Shown: positions 17,489 through 28,018 of the stretch, one piece after another
Position numbering within the stretch: position 1 is the stretch's first letter
Layout of the letters: every line of letters begins with the position of its first letter
DNA from: Nocardia alba NBRC 108234
GTDB lineage: Bacteria > Actinomycetota > Actinomycetes > Mycobacteriales > Mycobacteriaceae
Direction of reading: 5' to 3'
NCBI RefSeq assembly: GCF_001612665.1
Contig: NZ_BDAX01000007.1
Coordinates: forward strand, 62,001-126,000
DNA length: 64,000 nt
Program-made: the position numbers and the translations under genes
The notes under the pieces: generated by a model
What the model was told of the DNA's origin: nothing
Seen by the model: only the letters and a program-made list of their open reading frames with translations
The model's database searches: none

Positions 17489-17879
17489 CGACTTGCCTGC
17501 GTGACCATCCTCACGTGACCGTCCGCCCCCGCGCGGACGCCGCCGAACCATCGGCTTCCTGCGCCGACCCACCTGACCCACGCCCGACCCAGGGCCCGGG
17601 GCGCGCCCGCACCACTCGACGTGGGCGGCGCCGCCGAGGGCAAGCGCCGAGAATTCATCAACCTGTAGCTAACGTCGCGAGCCCCGCAGCGATAGACCCT
17701 ATGCTGCGGGCCGAACGCCTAGACTCGTCAGCACGACCATCGGATCTGCCACCGCATTGTGGCGTGGCACGACATCGATGAGAAATCGTTCCGTTGCGTT
17801 TCGCGTCACACCTACGGTGCCGTAGGGTATGGCGGCATCGCGACGTTCGACCGCAAGCACGACAGCGAAGGGTTTTTAC
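17489..17879. other. 391-base spacer between tRNA-Lys and desaturase
   Basis: No gene is supported. The left half is GC-rich filler with no conserved frame. The right half is the desaturase control region, with the inverted repeat at 17811-17826 and about 50 bases of likely leader. Confidence 0.5.
17811..17826. promoter_or_regulatory. Palindromic operator candidate before the desaturase
   Basis: CCTACGG and CCGTAGG are perfect 7-base inverted arms around a 2-base centre, overlapping a possible -10 (TAGGGT, 17823-17828), 53 bases before the desaturase ATG. Mycobacterial desA genes are repressed by the TetR protein MadR at palindromes, so this position fits such control; a matching consensus was not verified. 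Confidence 0.5.
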
Positions 17880-18836
17880 ATGGCAAGGGATCTGACTCAA
17901 CTCGAACTGCTCACGGAGTTGGAGCCGGTTGCCGAGGAAAACGTCAACCGCCACATGTCGCTCGCCAAAGAATGGCACCCGCACGACTATGTCCCGTGGG
18001 ACGAGGGCCGCAACTTCGCCGCCATGGGCGGCATCGACTGGGATCCTGAGCAGTCCAAGCTCAGCGAGGTCGCCAAGGCGGCCATGATCACCAATCTGCT
18101 CACCGAGGACAATCTGCCGTCCTACCACCGCGAGATCGCCGAGAACTTCTCCCAGGACGGCGCCTGGGGCACCTGGGTCGGCCGCTGGACCGCCGAGGAG
18201 AACCGGCACGGCATCGTGATGCGCGACTACCTGGTGGTCACCCGCGGCGTCGACCCGGTCGCCCTCGAAGAGGCGCGGATGATCCACATGACCAACGGGT
18301 TCGCCTCCCCCACCGAGGTCGACGCGGGCTTCCTGCACTCGGTCGCCTACGTGACCTTCCAGGAGCTCGCCACTCGCGTGAGCCACCGCAACACCGGCCG
18401 GGTCTGCGACGACCCGATCGCCGATCGCATGCTGCAGCGCGTCGCCGCCGACGAGAACCTGCACATGATCTTCTACCGCAACCTCTGCGGCGCGGCGATG
18501 GACCTGAGCCCCGACCAGACCATCGAGGCCATCTCGCTGATCGTCGAGAACTTCCAGATGCCCGGCGCCGGCATGCCGAACTTCCGTCGCAACGGCGTGC
18601 TGATGGCCAAGCACGGCATCTACGATCTGCGCCAGCACCTCGAAGAGGTCGTGCAGCCGGTGCTCAAGAAGTGGAACGTCTTCGATCGCACCGATTTCAC
18701 CGCGCGTGGCGAGGCCACCCGCGAGCGGCTGGCCGACTTCCTGGAGAAGCTGGGCCAGGACGTGCTGAAGTTCGAGGAGCAGCGCGACAAGATGCTCGCT
18801 CGCGAAGCCAAGCGCCGCGAGATGGTGAGCGTCTAG
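17880..18836 (+). CDS. desA: Acyl-ACP desaturase, DesA type
   Basis: This 318-residue soluble fatty-acid desaturase (ferritin-like di-iron family) inserts a double bond into acyl-ACP with O2 and ferredoxin. Iron ligands are visible as ENRHG (EENRH near 109-113) and as DENLH (about 194-198), the two E/D-x-x-H motifs. In mycobacteria DesA1 and DesA2 supply unsaturated precursors for mycolic acids. ATG at 17880 agrees with the family N-terminus (LTQLELLTELEP). The gene precedes the dihydrouridine synthase and LCP genes as in M. tuberculosis Rv0824c-Rv0822c, suggesting the DesA1 ortholog, with a different gene inserted at 18900. Confidence 0.92.
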   Translation: MARDLTQLELLTELEPVAEENVNRHMSLAKEWHPHDYVPWDEGRNFAAMGGIDWDPEQSKLSEVAKAAMITNLLTEDNLPSYHREIAENFSQDGAWGTWVGRWTAEENRHGIVMRDYLVVTRGVDPVALEEARMIHMTNGFASPTEVDAGFLHSVAYVTFQELATRVSHRNTGRVCDDPIADRMLQRVAADENLHMIFYRNLCGAAMDLSPDQTIEAISLIVENFQMPGAGMPNFRRNGVLMAKHGIYDLRQHLEEVVQPVLKKWNVFDRTDFTARGEATRERLADFLEKLGQDVLKFEEQRDKMLAREAKRREMVSV

Positions 18837-18853
18837 TCAGCACACGCACACAC

Positions 18854-18891
18854 AGCGACGCCCACCTCGATCGAGGTGGGCGTCGCTTTTT
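18854..18891. terminator. Intrinsic terminator of desA
   Basis: A perfect 17-base palindromic arm pair (AGCGACGCCCACCTCGA and its complement) is followed by five T on the plus strand, 18 bases after the desA stop. It separates desA from the convergent Mce-associated gene. Confidence 0.88.
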
Positions 18892-18899
18892 CGTGGGGA

Positions 18900-19499
18900 T
18901 TACTTCATCGGAAGGGCGCCGTCGGCGCTGCCGACATCGGTGATCTTCCAGTCCTTGCCCGCGTCGACGGTGATGTTGTAGGTGACCGTGTTGCGCAGGC
19001 CGTCGGGGTTCTGCGCGTTGGTGGTGCTCACATCGACGAACGCGGCGACCCGGTAGACCCCGCCCTCGTGGGAGAGCACCTTTGCGGTGATGGGCGTGGC
19101 GGTGGAGGTCCACTTCAGCGGGATGATGATCTGCTCGAGCTTCGCGCCGGTGGCGTCGAACTTCTTGGACAACTCGGGCGAGGTTCCGGCTTTGAGCTTG
19201 CCGACCCAGGCGTTGACGTCCTGGTAATTCAAGCTCGCCGAGCCGACGGCGTAGTCGAGGGCGATCTGCTCGGCCTTGGCGTTGTCGGCGGCCTGGTCCT
19301 TCATGTCGGAGATCTCCGAGCGGGCCGAACCGAGCAGCACGCCGAGCACGAGCGCGACAACCGCGAGAACGACGATCACGCCGCCGCCCACCAGCGACGA
19401 GACACGCACGGCGACGGTACCCTTCGCGGGCGCGGGCAGGGTTGTCGTGGGGGCCGGGGTTTCCGGCAGGTCGGTGGCGCCTTCGTTGCGTTCGGCCAT
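18900..19499 (-). CDS. Mce-associated membrane protein
   Basis: The product is 199 residues: a Pro/Thr-rich cytosolic N-terminus (PAPTTTLPAPAKGT), one membrane helix (about 36-57, VIVVLAVVALVLGVLLG), and an extracytoplasmic NTF2-like domain (EQIALDYAVGSASLNYQDVNAW to the end) of the type seen in Mce-associated proteins. Those proteins stabilise Mce lipid importers in the cell envelope of mycolata. No mce operon is in the window, so this is an orphan copy and may have another role. ATG at 19499 is preferred over shorter forms. It is convergent with desA and divergent from dus. Confidence 0.8.
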   Translation of the reverse strand: MAERNEGATDLPETPAPTTTLPAPAKGTVAVRVSSLVGGGVIVVLAVVALVLGVLLGSARSEISDMKDQAADNAKAEQIALDYAVGSASLNYQDVNAWVGKLKAGTSPELSKKFDATGAKLEQIIIPLKWTSTATPITAKVLSHEGGVYRVAAFVDVSTTNAQNPDGLRNTVTYNITVDAGKDWKITDVGSADGALPMK

Positions 19500-19693
19500 G
19501 GGGGTCTTCTCCGATTACGTGGGGACAGCGCACCGCCGGAGGCGACGGTGCCAGCATGCCAAGGCTACTGAGTGAGTGGACAATACTCGTACCCCGAGTA
19601 ACAGGTAAAAGGTGGCGCGTGGTCGTGATGGCGGTCATGACCCGGGCAAAGGCCTCGGTGCGCGAGATCGATCACATCGACCCGGATGAGAGA

Positions 19694-20857
19694 ATGGCAG
19701 CCGTGACCACCACACTGCCCCAGGCGCCCACGGCGCTGCGGATCGGGCCCTACCCGGTCGATCCGCCGGTTGTGCTCGCGCCGATGGCGGGCATCACCAA
19801 CCGTGCCTTCCGCAGGCTGTGCCGGGAGTTCGGTAGCGCTACCTCGATCTATGTGTGCGAGATGATCACCGCGCGCGCGGTCGTCGAGCGCAACGAGAAG
19901 ACGCTGCACATGATGTCGTTCGACGCCGACGAGCATCCACGCTCGATGCAGCTCTACGGCGTTGACCCCAAGACGCTGGGCGAGGCCGTGCGGATCATCG
20001 TCGGCGAGGGCTGGGCCGACCACATCGACCTCAACCTGGGCTGCCCGGTCCGCAAGGTGACCAAACTCGGCGGCGGTTCGGCATTGCCGTATAAGCGCAG
20101 GCTGTTCGCCAATATCGTCCGCGAGATGGTGGCGGCGGCCGAACCGGCGGGCGTTCCGGTGACCTTCAAGTTCCGCGTCGGCATCGACGACGACCACCAC
20201 ACCTACCTCGACACCGGCCGCATCGCCGAGGCCGAGGGCGCCGCCGCCGTGGCGCTGCACGCGCGCACCGCGGCCCAGCTCTACTCGGGCGCGGCCGACT
20301 GGTCGGCCATCGCCCGGCTCAAGGAAACCGTCACCACCATCCCGGTGCTCGGCAACGGCGACATCTTCACCGCCGACGACGCCCTGCGGATGATGAGCGA
20401 GACCGGCTGCGACGGCGTAGTCGTCGGCCGCGGCTGCCTCGGGCGGCCGTGGCTGTTCGCCGAACTCAGCGCGGCGCTGCGCGGCGAACCGATCCCGGAC
20501 GGGCCGACCCTCGGGCGCGTCGGCGAGATCCTGGTGCGCCACGCCACCCTGCTCACCGAGCACGACGGTGAGGACAAGGCGATGCGCGATATCCGCAAGC
20601 ACATGGCCTGGTACCTGATGGGCTTCCCGGTCGGCTCGCAGCTGCGGCGCAGCTTCGCCACCGTGTCGAAGCTGTCGCAGATCGAGGATCTGGTCGGGCA
20701 GCTCGACCCCACCGTGCCGTTCCCCACCGACGCGCTCGGACCCCGCGGACGGCAGGGTTCACCGCAGACCAAGGTGGTGCTGCCGGAGGGCTGGCTCGAC
20801 GACCCGGAGGACGACACCGTCCCGGCCGCGGCGGACGTGATGCACAGCGGCGGCTGA
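19694..20857 (+). CDS. dus: tRNA-dihydrouridine synthase
   Basis: The 387-residue product is a DusB-type flavoenzyme that reduces uridines in tRNA D-loops with NADPH. It has APMAGITNRAFRRLCREFG (substrate/FMN site, about 30-48), CEMITARAVV, DLNLGCPVRKV with the catalytic Cys (near 118), LHARTAAQLYSG and NGDIF, then VVGRGCLGRPW for the FMN phosphate. The helical C-domain includes RDIRKHMAWYL. ATG at 19694 or GTG at 19703 are both plausible. Rv0823c holds the same place beside desA1 in M. tuberculosis. Confidence 0.9.
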   Translation: MAAVTTTLPQAPTALRIGPYPVDPPVVLAPMAGITNRAFRRLCREFGSATSIYVCEMITARAVVERNEKTLHMMSFDADEHPRSMQLYGVDPKTLGEAVRIIVGEGWADHIDLNLGCPVRKVTKLGGGSALPYKRRLFANIVREMVAAAEPAGVPVTFKFRVGIDDDHHTYLDTGRIAEAEGAAAVALHARTAAQLYSGAADWSAIARLKETVTTIPVLGNGDIFTADDALRMMSETGCDGVVVGRGCLGRPWLFAELSAALRGEPIPDGPTLGRVGEILVRHATLLTEHDGEDKAMRDIRKHMAWYLMGFPVGSQLRRSFATVSKLSQIEDLVGQLDPTVPFPTDALGPRGRQGSPQTKVVLPEGWLDDPEDDTVPAAADVMHSGG

Positions 20858-21103
20858 CCCGCCGCCGCCAACGGGCCTACATCAATTCGTAAGCCGCCGC
20901 GGTTTCGTCCGACGACACCCGCTCGAACAGGTCTTTTCCGCCGCGGTTCGGGTTTCGTCACCAGATCGTCAGCGATTCCCGTGTGCACTGGAGTGGCCTC
21001 TCGTGGCGGAATCGTTATCATTGCGGGATCGTTCGACTCTGGTTCGAATCGGAGCCGGCCGATGACGCGCAGGCTGCGCCAGATAGAGAAGTGAGGTTCG
21101 TTG

Positions 21104-23191
21104 GTGGGTGACGATCGGCGCGGGCGTACGCCCCGGCCCGGAAATCGCGCCCCCTGGGAGCGCTATCCGACGGCCGAACCCACCGAGCAGTCCGACAGCG
21201 GCGCTCGGCGTTCGCGTCATGCCGATGCGACACCGGACGCGGGTGCCGCACCGCTGACGGTCGCCGACCTGGTGAACCGGGTCGACAGCGAACGCACCAA
21301 ACGCGGACGACGCGTTCCGCCCGCCGAGAGCGCCGAACCCGGCTCCCGCGCGGGCCGCCGCGCCCGCGAACAGGCACCGCGCCCCACCCCGCGTCCCGAC
21401 ATCACGCCACGCACCGGCGGCTCCCCTGTCGTCGACGACATCGCGGGCACCCCACCCCATCGCGCCGAATCTCCCGCCGACCGCACCGCGACCACCGCAC
21501 TGCCCGCCCAGTCGAAGGAGTCGGTGCGCACCGCCGTCCCGGCACGGCGGGTGGGCGGGCCGGTCGATCCGCCCACCGACATCCTGCCCACGGTCGACCC
21601 CGCGGGCGAACCGGGGCGCGCCAGGCCGGTCAAGACCGCGTCCGGGGCGCCACCGCGTCGTCCGGCCGGCGCCGCGGGTGCCGGAGGGCGCCGGAACAAG
21701 CAGGCACGGATGGCGGGGCGCGTCACGCTCACCTTCGTCGCGGTGCTCACGCTGGTGATCACCGGCGGCGGCTGGAGTTACCTGCAGGCCACCAACAACA
21801 GTTTCACCCAGGTCGACGCGCTCGGCGGCGGCGATTCCGGCGACGTGCTCGACGGCGACATGCAGCTCGGCGACGAGAACTATCTGATCGTCGGCACCGA
21901 CACCAGGGCGGGCGTCAACGCCGAGATGGGCGCGGGCAATGCCACCGACACCGAAGGCGCCCGCGCCGATACGGCGATGCTGGTGCACGTCCCGAAGAAC
22001 CGCTCGCGCGTGGTTGTCGTGTCGTTCCCGCGCGACCTCGACGTCACCCGGCCCCAGTGCGCGGGCTGGGACAACGAGAAGGCCGCCTACACCGACCAGA
22101 AGTTCCCGTCGGCCATGGGCGACAAGCTCAACGCCGTCTACGCCCTCGGTGGCCCCAAGTGCCTCGTCGACGTGGTGCGCAAGATGTCGGGCCTGACCAT
22201 CGGCCACTTCATCGGCATCGACTTCGCCGGTTTCGAGGCAATGGTCGATCAAATCGGTGGCGTCGAGGTGTGCTCGACCAAGCCGATCCTCGACGGGGTA
22301 CTCGGCACGGTGCTCGAGACCTCCGGTAAGCAGCGGGTCAACGGCGAGACGGCCCTCAACTATGTGCGCGCCAGGCACGTGATCGGCGAGGAACGCAGCG
22401 ACTACGACCGGATCAACCGGCAGCAACGTTTCCTCGCTTCGCTGCTGCGCGGGGCGTTGTCGAGCAAGGTGCTCTTCGATCCGGGCAAGCTCAACGGGTT
22501 CATCCAGGCGTTCACCGCCCACACCTTCGTCGACAAGGTGACGCCGCAGGATCTGCTGCTGCTCGGCCGCTCGCTGCAGAAGATGGACGCGGGCGCGGTG
22601 ACCTTCCTGACCATCCCGACGGCGGGCACCACCTCCTACGGCAACGAGATCCCGCGCGAATCCGACATCAAGGCCATCTTCCGCGCCGTCATCGACGACC
22701 AGCCGCTGCCCGGTGAGACCAAGGCCCCCGAGGTGCAGAGTTCGACGCCGTCATCGGCCCAGGTCGCACCCAAGCAGTACGCGGTGTCGCCGAGCACGAC
22801 GTCGCTGCTGGTGTCCAACGGTTCTGGCACGGTGGGCGCGGCCAAGACCGTCGCCTCCAAACTCAGCTACCAGGGGTTCGGGATCTACAACACCGGCAAC
22901 TACGCCGGTGGTACCGCGTCGACCTCCACGATCCGCTACGCCGCGGGTCTGGAAGCCGAGGCCGCCACCGTGGCGAGCACGATCCCCGGCGCGGTCCTGG
23001 AACAGGCCAACGAGCTCGGCAGCATCATCGAGGTGGTGGTCGGCACCGATTTCGCCGGCACCGTCCGCTCGGCGACGCCGGTCGGCACCGAGCTGCCGAT
23101 CGTGCCGATGGGACAGCCGCACAGCGCGGCCCCGATCGCGCTGCCCTCCGACCTCGAGCACATGAACGCCGCCGACGACACCTGCAAGTAA
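21104..23191 (+). CDS. LytR-CpsA-Psr (LCP) family cell-wall ligase
   Basis: This 695-residue protein begins with about 200 residues of low-complexity, Arg/Pro/Glu-rich cytosolic sequence, then one membrane helix (about 206-224, VTLTFVAVLTLVITGGGW). The LCP domain spans about 262-440 with DTRAG, SFPRDLDV and arginines in NYVRARHV. A C-terminal LytR_C domain (about 562-655, TTSLLVSNGSG) follows. LCP enzymes in mycolata transfer arabinogalactan to peptidoglycan outside the membrane. It starts with GTG at 21104 (TTG at 21101 possible). The Rv0822c ortholog is in the same position before phoY2 in M. tuberculosis. Confidence 0.9.
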   Translation: MGDDRRGRTPRPGNRAPWERYPTAEPTEQSDSGARRSRHADATPDAGAAPLTVADLVNRVDSERTKRGRRVPPAESAEPGSRAGRRAREQAPRPTPRPDITPRTGGSPVVDDIAGTPPHRAESPADRTATTALPAQSKESVRTAVPARRVGGPVDPPTDILPTVDPAGEPGRARPVKTASGAPPRRPAGAAGAGGRRNKQARMAGRVTLTFVAVLTLVITGGGWSYLQATNNSFTQVDALGGGDSGDVLDGDMQLGDENYLIVGTDTRAGVNAEMGAGNATDTEGARADTAMLVHVPKNRSRVVVVSFPRDLDVTRPQCAGWDNEKAAYTDQKFPSAMGDKLNAVYALGGPKCLVDVVRKMSGLTIGHFIGIDFAGFEAMVDQIGGVEVCSTKPILDGVLGTVLETSGKQRVNGETALNYVRARHVIGEERSDYDRINRQQRFLASLLRGALSSKVLFDPGKLNGFIQAFTAHTFVDKVTPQDLLLLGRSLQKMDAGAVTFLTIPTAGTTSYGNEIPRESDIKAIFRAVIDDQPLPGETKAPEVQSSTPSSAQVAPKQYAVSPSTTSLLVSNGSGTVGAAKTVASKLSYQGFGIYNTGNYAGGTASTSTIRYAAGLEAEAATVASTIPGAVLEQANELGSIIEVVVGTDFAGTVRSATPVGTELPIVPMGQPHSAAPIALPSDLEHMNAADDTCK

Positions 23192-23284
23192 GGTGAACCT
23201 CCGCTGACCTGCCATGACGGTGCCATGCGGCATTCACCCAGTGTTGGGTGACAGGGGTCCCCGTACCCACTAGGGTCTGCAATC

Positions 23285-23950
23285 ATGCGTGTCATCTACA
23301 ACGAGCAAATGGCCGACCTCGCCAATCTCCTTGGTGAGATGGCCGGTCTCGCTGGCCAGGCCATGGAACAGGCCACCCAATCGCTGCTGCAGGCCGACCT
23401 CGGTCTGGCCGAGCAGGTCATCGGCGAGCAGGATCGGATCTCGGTGATGATCGCCGAGGCCGAGGAGCGGGCCTTCGCGCTGCTCGCACTGCAGGCCCCC
23501 GTCGCGGGCGACCTGCGCCAGGTCGTCAGCGCCATTCAGATCGTCGGCGACGTCAACCGGATGGGCGCGCTCGCACTGCACGTCGCCAAGGTGACCCGCC
23601 GCCGCCACCCCGCCCACGCGCTACCCGAGTCGGTCAACGGCTACTTCGCCGAGATGGGCCGCATCGCGGTCAACATGGGCGCGGGCGCCAAAGAGGTACT
23701 CGAGTCCCGCGACCCCGAGCGCGCCGCCCAGCTCAACCAGGACGACGAAGCGATGGACGACCTCCACCGCCACCTGTTCACCCTCCTGATGGACCGTGAC
23801 TGGAAGTACGGTGTGGCCGCCGCGGTGGACGTCACCCTGCTCGGCCGCTACTACGAGCGCTTCGCCGACCACGCCGTGGAGATCGGCCGTCGCGTGATCT
23901 TCCTGGTAACAGGCGTCCTACCGAGCGACGAGGACCTCGAAACCAGCTGA
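23285..23950 (+). CDS. phoU: Phosphate signalling protein PhoU
   Basis: The 221-residue all-helical protein has two PhoU repeats (residues about 8-105 and 112-215), including the acidic metal-binding stretches EAEERAF and [11 protein letters not shown]. PhoU links the Pst importer to the phosphate two-component system and restrains uptake. It corresponds to PhoY2 (Rv0821c). It is convergent with pstB, and the spacer carries two back-to-back hairpins, so it is not in the pst operon as in enterics. Confidence 0.92.
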   Translation: MRVIYNEQMADLANLLGEMAGLAGQAMEQATQSLLQADLGLAEQVIGEQDRISVMIAEAEERAFALLALQAPVAGDLRQVVSAIQIVGDVNRMGALALHVAKVTRRRHPAHALPESVNGYFAEMGRIAVNMGAGAKEVLESRDPERAAQLNQDDEAMDDLHRHLFTLLMDRDWKYGVAAAVDVTLLGRYYERFADHAVEIGRRVIFLVTGVLPSDEDLETS

Positions 23951-23956
23951 GCCAGA

Positions 23957-23994
23957 ACGCAAATGGCCCGTGCACACGCACGGGCCATTTGCGT
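23957..23994. terminator. Terminator of phoU
   Basis: A perfect 17-bp stem (ACGCAAATGGCCCGTGC with its complement) and ACAC loop lie 7 bases after the phoU stop. A T-rich tail is absent, but the stem is strong. Confidence 0.75.
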
Positions 23995-24081
23995 ACCTGC
24001 CCACTGATTTCGCACGAACATGGGCAACTCACCGGTACGGGCCGACCCGGCAACAACCATCGTCCGGGCGCCGAACGCAAA

Positions 24082-24121
24082 CCTCCCCGCACTTCAGGTC
24101 CGGCCTGAAGTCGCGGGGAGG
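24082..24121 (-). terminator. Terminator of the pst operon
   Basis: Stem CCTCCCCGC-ACTTCAGG pairs with CCTGAAGT-GCGGGGAGG with a 1-base bulge. It lies 12 bases after the pstB stop on the minus strand. Confidence 0.78.
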
Positions 24122-24132
24122 CGGAACTACTC

Positions 24133-24909
24133 TTAACCGAAGCGGCCGGAGATGTAATCTTCCGTCGCGCGCTCGGTGGGGTTGGAGAAGATCTTCTCGG
24201 TGTCGTCGATCTCGATCAGCTTGCCGGGCTTGCCCTGGGCCTCGAGGTTGAAGAAACCGGTCTGGTCGCTCACCCGCGCGGCCTGCTGCATGTTGTGGGT
24301 GACGATCACGATCGTGAACTCTTTCTTGAGCTCGGTGATCAGGTCCTCGATCGCCAGGGTGGAGATCGGGTCCAGCGCCGAACACGGCTCGTCCATCAGC
24401 AGGACGTCGGGCGAGACCGCGATGGCGCGGGCGATGCACAGACGCTGCTGCTGACCACCGGAGAGGCTGCCGCCGGGCTTGTCCAGACGGTCCTTGACCT
24501 CGTTCCAGAGGTTGGCGCCCTTGAGGGAGCGCTCGGCGACCTCGTCGAGTTCCTTCTTGTTGCGCACACCCTGCAGCTTGAGCCCGGCCACCACATTGTC
24601 GCGAATCGACATGGTGGGGAACGGGTTCGGGCGCTGGAACACCATGCCGATGGTGCGGCGCACGCCGACCGGGTCGATCGAGGAGCTGTAGATGTCCTCG
24701 CCGTCGAGCAGCACGGCACCTTCGACCCGGGCGTTCGGGGTCACCTCGTGCATGCGGTTGAGCGAGCGCAGCACGGTGGACTTGCCGCAGCCGGACGGAC
24801 CGATGAAGGCGGTGACACTACGCGGCAGCACGGTCAGTTCCACATTCGCCACGGCGTGGAAGCTGCCGTAATAGATGTTGAGATCTTTGACGTCGATCCG
24901 CTTGGCCAT
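24133..24909 (-). CDS. pstB: Phosphate ABC transporter ATPase PstB
   Basis: The 258-residue ABC ATPase powers high-affinity phosphate import at the inner face of the membrane. Walker [10 protein letters not shown] (about 37-45), signature LSGGQQQR (about 148-155), Walker [13 protein letters not shown] and H-loop VTHNM are all present. ATG at 24909 agrees with the family start ([15 protein letters not shown]). It is the last gene of pstS-pstC-pstA-pstB, 19 bases after pstA. It corresponds to phoT of M. tuberculosis. Confidence 0.95.
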   Translation of the reverse strand: MAKRIDVKDLNIYYGSFHAVANVELTVLPRSVTAFIGPSGCGKSTVLRSLNRMHEVTPNARVEGAVLLDGEDIYSSSIDPVGVRRTIGMVFQRPNPFPTMSIRDNVVAGLKLQGVRNKKELDEVAERSLKGANLWNEVKDRLDKPGGSLSGGQQQRLCIARAIAVSPDVLLMDEPCSALDPISTLAIEDLITELKKEFTIVIVTHNMQQAARVSDQTGFFNLEAQGKPGKLIEIDDTEKIFSNPTERATEDYISGRFG

Positions 24910-24928
24910 CTGAGTATTCCGTTCGCTT

Positions 24929-25834
24929 CTATCGGTTCCGGGTGAGCAGCTTGTTGACACCGGCGGCGGCCAGGTACAGCAGGGCGATCATGAGGATCAG
25001 CGTGAACGCCGCACCCCAGACGCGTTCGCGGCCGGCGGCCTCCGGGTTGGCCAGCTCTTGGTAGATCAGCAGCGGCAGCGAGGCCATGTTGCCGTCGAAG
25101 ATGTTCTGATTGATCGACTTGCTGTAGCCGACCAGCACGAGCACCGGTGCGGTCTCACCCATGACGCGGGCCACCGACAGCAGGATTCCGGAGATCATGC
25201 CGGGCGCCGCCGTGGGGATGACGATCCGCAGGATGGTCTTCCACTTCGGCACACCGAGCGCGTAGGACGCCTCACGCAGCTCGTCGGGCACCAGTTTCAG
25301 CATTTCCTCGGTGCTGCGCACCACCACCGGCAGCATCAGCAGCACCAGCGCCAGCGAGACGGCGAAGGAGCTCTGCGGCATGCCGAAGGTGGCGATCCAG
25401 AGCGCGAAGATGAACAGCGCGGCGACGATCGAGGGCACACCGGCCAGGATGTCGACCATGAAGGTGGTGACCTTGGCGAGCCGACCGCGACCGTATTCGA
25501 CCAGGTAGACCGCGCCCATGATGCCCAGCGGCACCGCGATCACGGAGGCGACCAGCGACTGCACGATCGTGCCGTAGATCGCGTGGTAGACGCCGCCGCC
25601 GGTCTGATCCGGCAGAATGCCCTTCTGCGAGTTCATCCACCAGTCGGCGGAGGCGACCGCGGTGATGCCCTTGGTGATCACCAGGCCGAGCACCCACACC
25701 AGCGGGATCAGCGCGATGACGAAGCAGAGCGTGACCAGGCCGGTGGCGACGTTGTTCTTGATCCGCCGCGCGGTACTGACCTCGCGAAAGGTCCGAGCCT
25801 TGACCGGCTTGTCGAGAGTGGTTGTGGTGGTCAT
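24929..25834 (-). CDS. pstA: Phosphate ABC transporter permease PstA
   Basis: The 301-residue permease has six hydrophobic helices and the EAA-like loop [20 protein letters not shown] that docks PstB. ATG at 25834 ([12 protein letters not shown]) overlaps the pstC stop by ATGA, indicating translational coupling and stoichiometric expression with PstC. The upstream in-frame extension would lie inside pstC and is rejected. Confidence 0.95.
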   Translation of the reverse strand: MTTTTTLDKPVKARTFREVSTARRIKNNVATGLVTLCFVIALIPLVWVLGLVITKGITAVASADWWMNSQKGILPDQTGGGVYHAIYGTIVQSLVASVIAVPLGIMGAVYLVEYGRGRLAKVTTFMVDILAGVPSIVAALFIFALWIATFGMPQSSFAVSLALVLLMLPVVVRSTEEMLKLVPDELREASYALGVPKWKTILRIVIPTAAPGMISGILLSVARVMGETAPVLVLVGYSKSINQNIFDGNMASLPLLIYQELANPEAAGRERVWGAAFTLILMIALLYLAAAGVNKLLTRNR

Positions 25835-26889
25835 CAGCCGTTTACCTTTCCACCGGAAGCCAGGCGGGCCAGTGCGTTGACCACGAAGGTCAGCGCGAAG
25901 AGGACGAAGCCCGCGGCGATATAGGCACCGGTCGGCAGCGGCGAGCTGAACTCCGAAGCTGCCGAGGCGATCTTGGAGGCGAAGGTGTAGCCGCCGTCGA
26001 ACAGCGACCACTGACCCGCGACGGAGGCCGTCCGCAGCACGACGAGTACGGCGATCGTCTCACCGAGCGCGCGACCGAGGCCGAGCATGGAACCGGCGAT
26101 CACACCGCTGCGCCCGTACGGCAGGACCGTCATGCGAACGACTTCCCACTTGGTCGCGCCGAGCGCCTGCGCGGCTTCGATGTGCGCACGCGGTGTGAGG
26201 GAGAACACCTCACGCGACACCGAGGTGATGATCGGCAGGATCATGACAGCGAGCACGACACCGGCGGTGAAGATCGTACCGCCGCCGCTGATCGAGATGC
26301 CGCCCTCGGTGTGGGAGAACAGGAAGAACCAGCCGAGGTTCTCGTTCAGGAATTCCTGGACCGGCACGATCTTGGGCGCCAGCACGAGGAAGCCCCACAG
26401 GCCGAACACGATGGACGGCACCGCGGCGAGCAGGTCGACCAGCATCGTGAGCGGCTTGCCGAGTCGCGACGGCGCGTAGTGCGTCAGGAACAGCGCGATG
26501 CCGACACCGATCGGCACCGCGACGATGAGCGCGAACACCGAGCTCAGCACCGTGACCATGAACAGGTCGCGGATACCGAAGCGCAGGTTGTTCGCGTCAC
26601 CGGTCGAGAATTCGGTACTGGTGAAGAAGTTGACCTGATCAGCACGGATCGAGGGGACCGCGCGGATCAGCAGGAACAGCGCGATCAGCGCGATGGCCGC
26701 GACGATCGTCGCGCCGGCCGCGGTGGCCGTCCACCGGAAGATCGTCTCGGCGTTCAGGCGGCCGGTACGACCCCCGTCAGGGGCCTTGTCGATTTTCGGT
26801 TCGGTCGGCATATTCGCAGTATCTCCGGCCGCCCGTGGGCTCGTCGAGTTCGACGAGCCCACTGCGGTCACCTCGGGGTGCATGGTCAT
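25834..26889 (-). CDS. pstC: Phosphate ABC transporter permease PstC
   Basis: The 351-residue permease has a cytosolic N-terminus of about 45 residues, six membrane helices and the coupling loop [20 protein letters not shown]. Together with PstA it forms the membrane channel. ATG at 26889 is used; ATG at 26883 and at 26811 are alternatives that would trim only the disordered N-terminus. It follows pstS by 13 bases and overlaps pstA. Confidence 0.95.
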   Translation of the reverse strand: MTMHPEVTAVGSSNSTSPRAAGDTANMPTEPKIDKAPDGGRTGRLNAETIFRWTATAAGATIVAAIALIALFLLIRAVPSIRADQVNFFTSTEFSTGDANNLRFGIRDLFMVTVLSSVFALIVAVPIGVGIALFLTHYAPSRLGKPLTMLVDLLAAVPSIVFGLWGFLVLAPKIVPVQEFLNENLGWFFLFSHTEGGISISGGGTIFTAGVVLAVMILPIITSVSREVFSLTPRAHIEAAQALGATKWEVVRMTVLPYGRSGVIAGSMLGLGRALGETIAVLVVLRTASVAGQWSLFDGGYTFASKIASAASEFSSPLPTGAYIAAGFVLFALTFVVNALARLASGGKVNG

Positions 26890-26902
26890 GGCCAGTGAGC
26901 GA

Positions 26903-28018
26903 TCAGGAGATGGCGTTGATCGCGGTGGTCAGCTTGGTCTTGAACGCGTCGGGCAGCGGCACGTAGCCGGCCTCGGTCAGACCGGTCTGGCCGTTGGTGA
27001 CGGCCGAGGTCAGGAACGCCTTGACGGCCTTGCTGGTCTCGGCGTCGGCGTACTTGGAGCACACGACCTCGTAGGTGGCCATGACGATCGGGTACGAGCC
27101 CGCGGCGGTCGGCTTGTAGAACGAGCTGGTGTCGAGAACCAGGTCGTTGCCCTCGCCCTTGATCTTCACGCCGTCGATGGCCTTGGCGGCCGACTCGGCC
27201 GACAGCTTGACCGGGTCCTTGCTCGCGGAGGTGATGATCTGCGCGATGGACAGGTTCTGCGCCTTGGCGAAGGACCACTCGTTGTAGGTGACCGAGTTCT
27301 TGGTGCTCTTGATGGCGGCCGAGGTGCCCTCGTTGCCCTTGGCGCCTTCACCGACGCCGCCGGTGAACGCCTTGCCCGCGCCCTTGCCCCACGCGCCGTC
27401 CGAGGCCGCGTCGAGGTAGAGCTGGAAGTTGTCGGTGGTGCCCGACTCGTCGGAGCGGAAGATCACGGCGATCTTCTCCGAGGGGAGCTTGGCGTTCGGG
27501 TTGAGCGCCTTGATCTCCGGGGCATCCCAGGTGGCGACGGAGCCGTTGAACACCTTGGCGGCGGTCGGGCCGTCGAGCACCAGGTCGGTGACGCCGTCGA
27601 CGTTGTAGGTCACCGCGATCGGGCCGAAGACGGTCGGCAGGTTCCACGCGGGGGCGCCACAACGCTCCGCGGCCTTGGCCGGCTCTTCCTTCTTGGAGCT
27701 CAGCGCCGAGTCGGAGCCACCGAAATCGGTCTGGCCACCGAGGAACTCGTTGACGCCCGCGCCCGAGCCGCTCGAGGTGTAGTTCAGGGTGAAGCCGTCG
27801 CAGTTCTTCTCGTAGGCCGCGACGAAACGCTCCATGGCGTTCTTCTGCGAGGAGGCACCCGACGCCTTCAGCGCCTTCTTGCCGCCACAGGAAACGCTGG
27901 TGTTGGCGGCGCTGCCGGCATCGCCGGTGGTGGTGTTGTCGTCACTGCCACAGGCCGCCAGGGTCATGGCGCCCACGGCGAAGACACCGACCAGGGCACT
28001 GGTGCGCTTGAAGTTCAC
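26903..28018 (-). CDS. pstS: Phosphate-binding lipoprotein PstS
   Basis: The 371-residue exported lipoprotein has a signal peptide ([19 protein letters not shown]) and lipobox LAAC, with the lipidated Cys at 23. The phosphate-binding domain has the family sequences [24 protein letters not shown] and [12 protein letters not shown]. It captures phosphate outside the membrane for PstCAB. It is first in the operon, 298 bases after mshD, and that gap contains a Pho-box-like repeat. Confidence 0.95.
   Translation of the reverse strand: MNFKRTSALVGVFAVGAMTLAACGSDDNTTTGDAGSAANTSVSCGGKKALKASGASSQKNAMERFVAAYEKNCDGFTLNYTSSGSGAGVNEFLGGQTDFGGSDSALSSKKEEPAKAAERCGAPAWNLPTVFGPIAVTYNVDGVTDLVLDGPTAAKVFNGSVATWDAPEIKALNPNAKLPSEKIAVIFRSDESGTTDNFQLYLDAASDGAWGKGAGKAFTGGVGEGAKGNEGTSAAIKSTKNSVTYNEWSFAKAQNLSIAQIITSASKDPVKLSAESAAKAIDGVKIKGEGNDLVLDTSSFYKPTAAGSYPIVMATYEVVCSKYADAETSKAVKAFLTSAVTNGQTGLTEAGYVPLPDAFKTKLTTAINAIS

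Noticed and set aside
17515..17781. An 88-codon Arg/Pro-rich frame after tRNA-Lys.
   Set aside because: Composition is that of a random high-GC frame and it would run into the desaturase control region.
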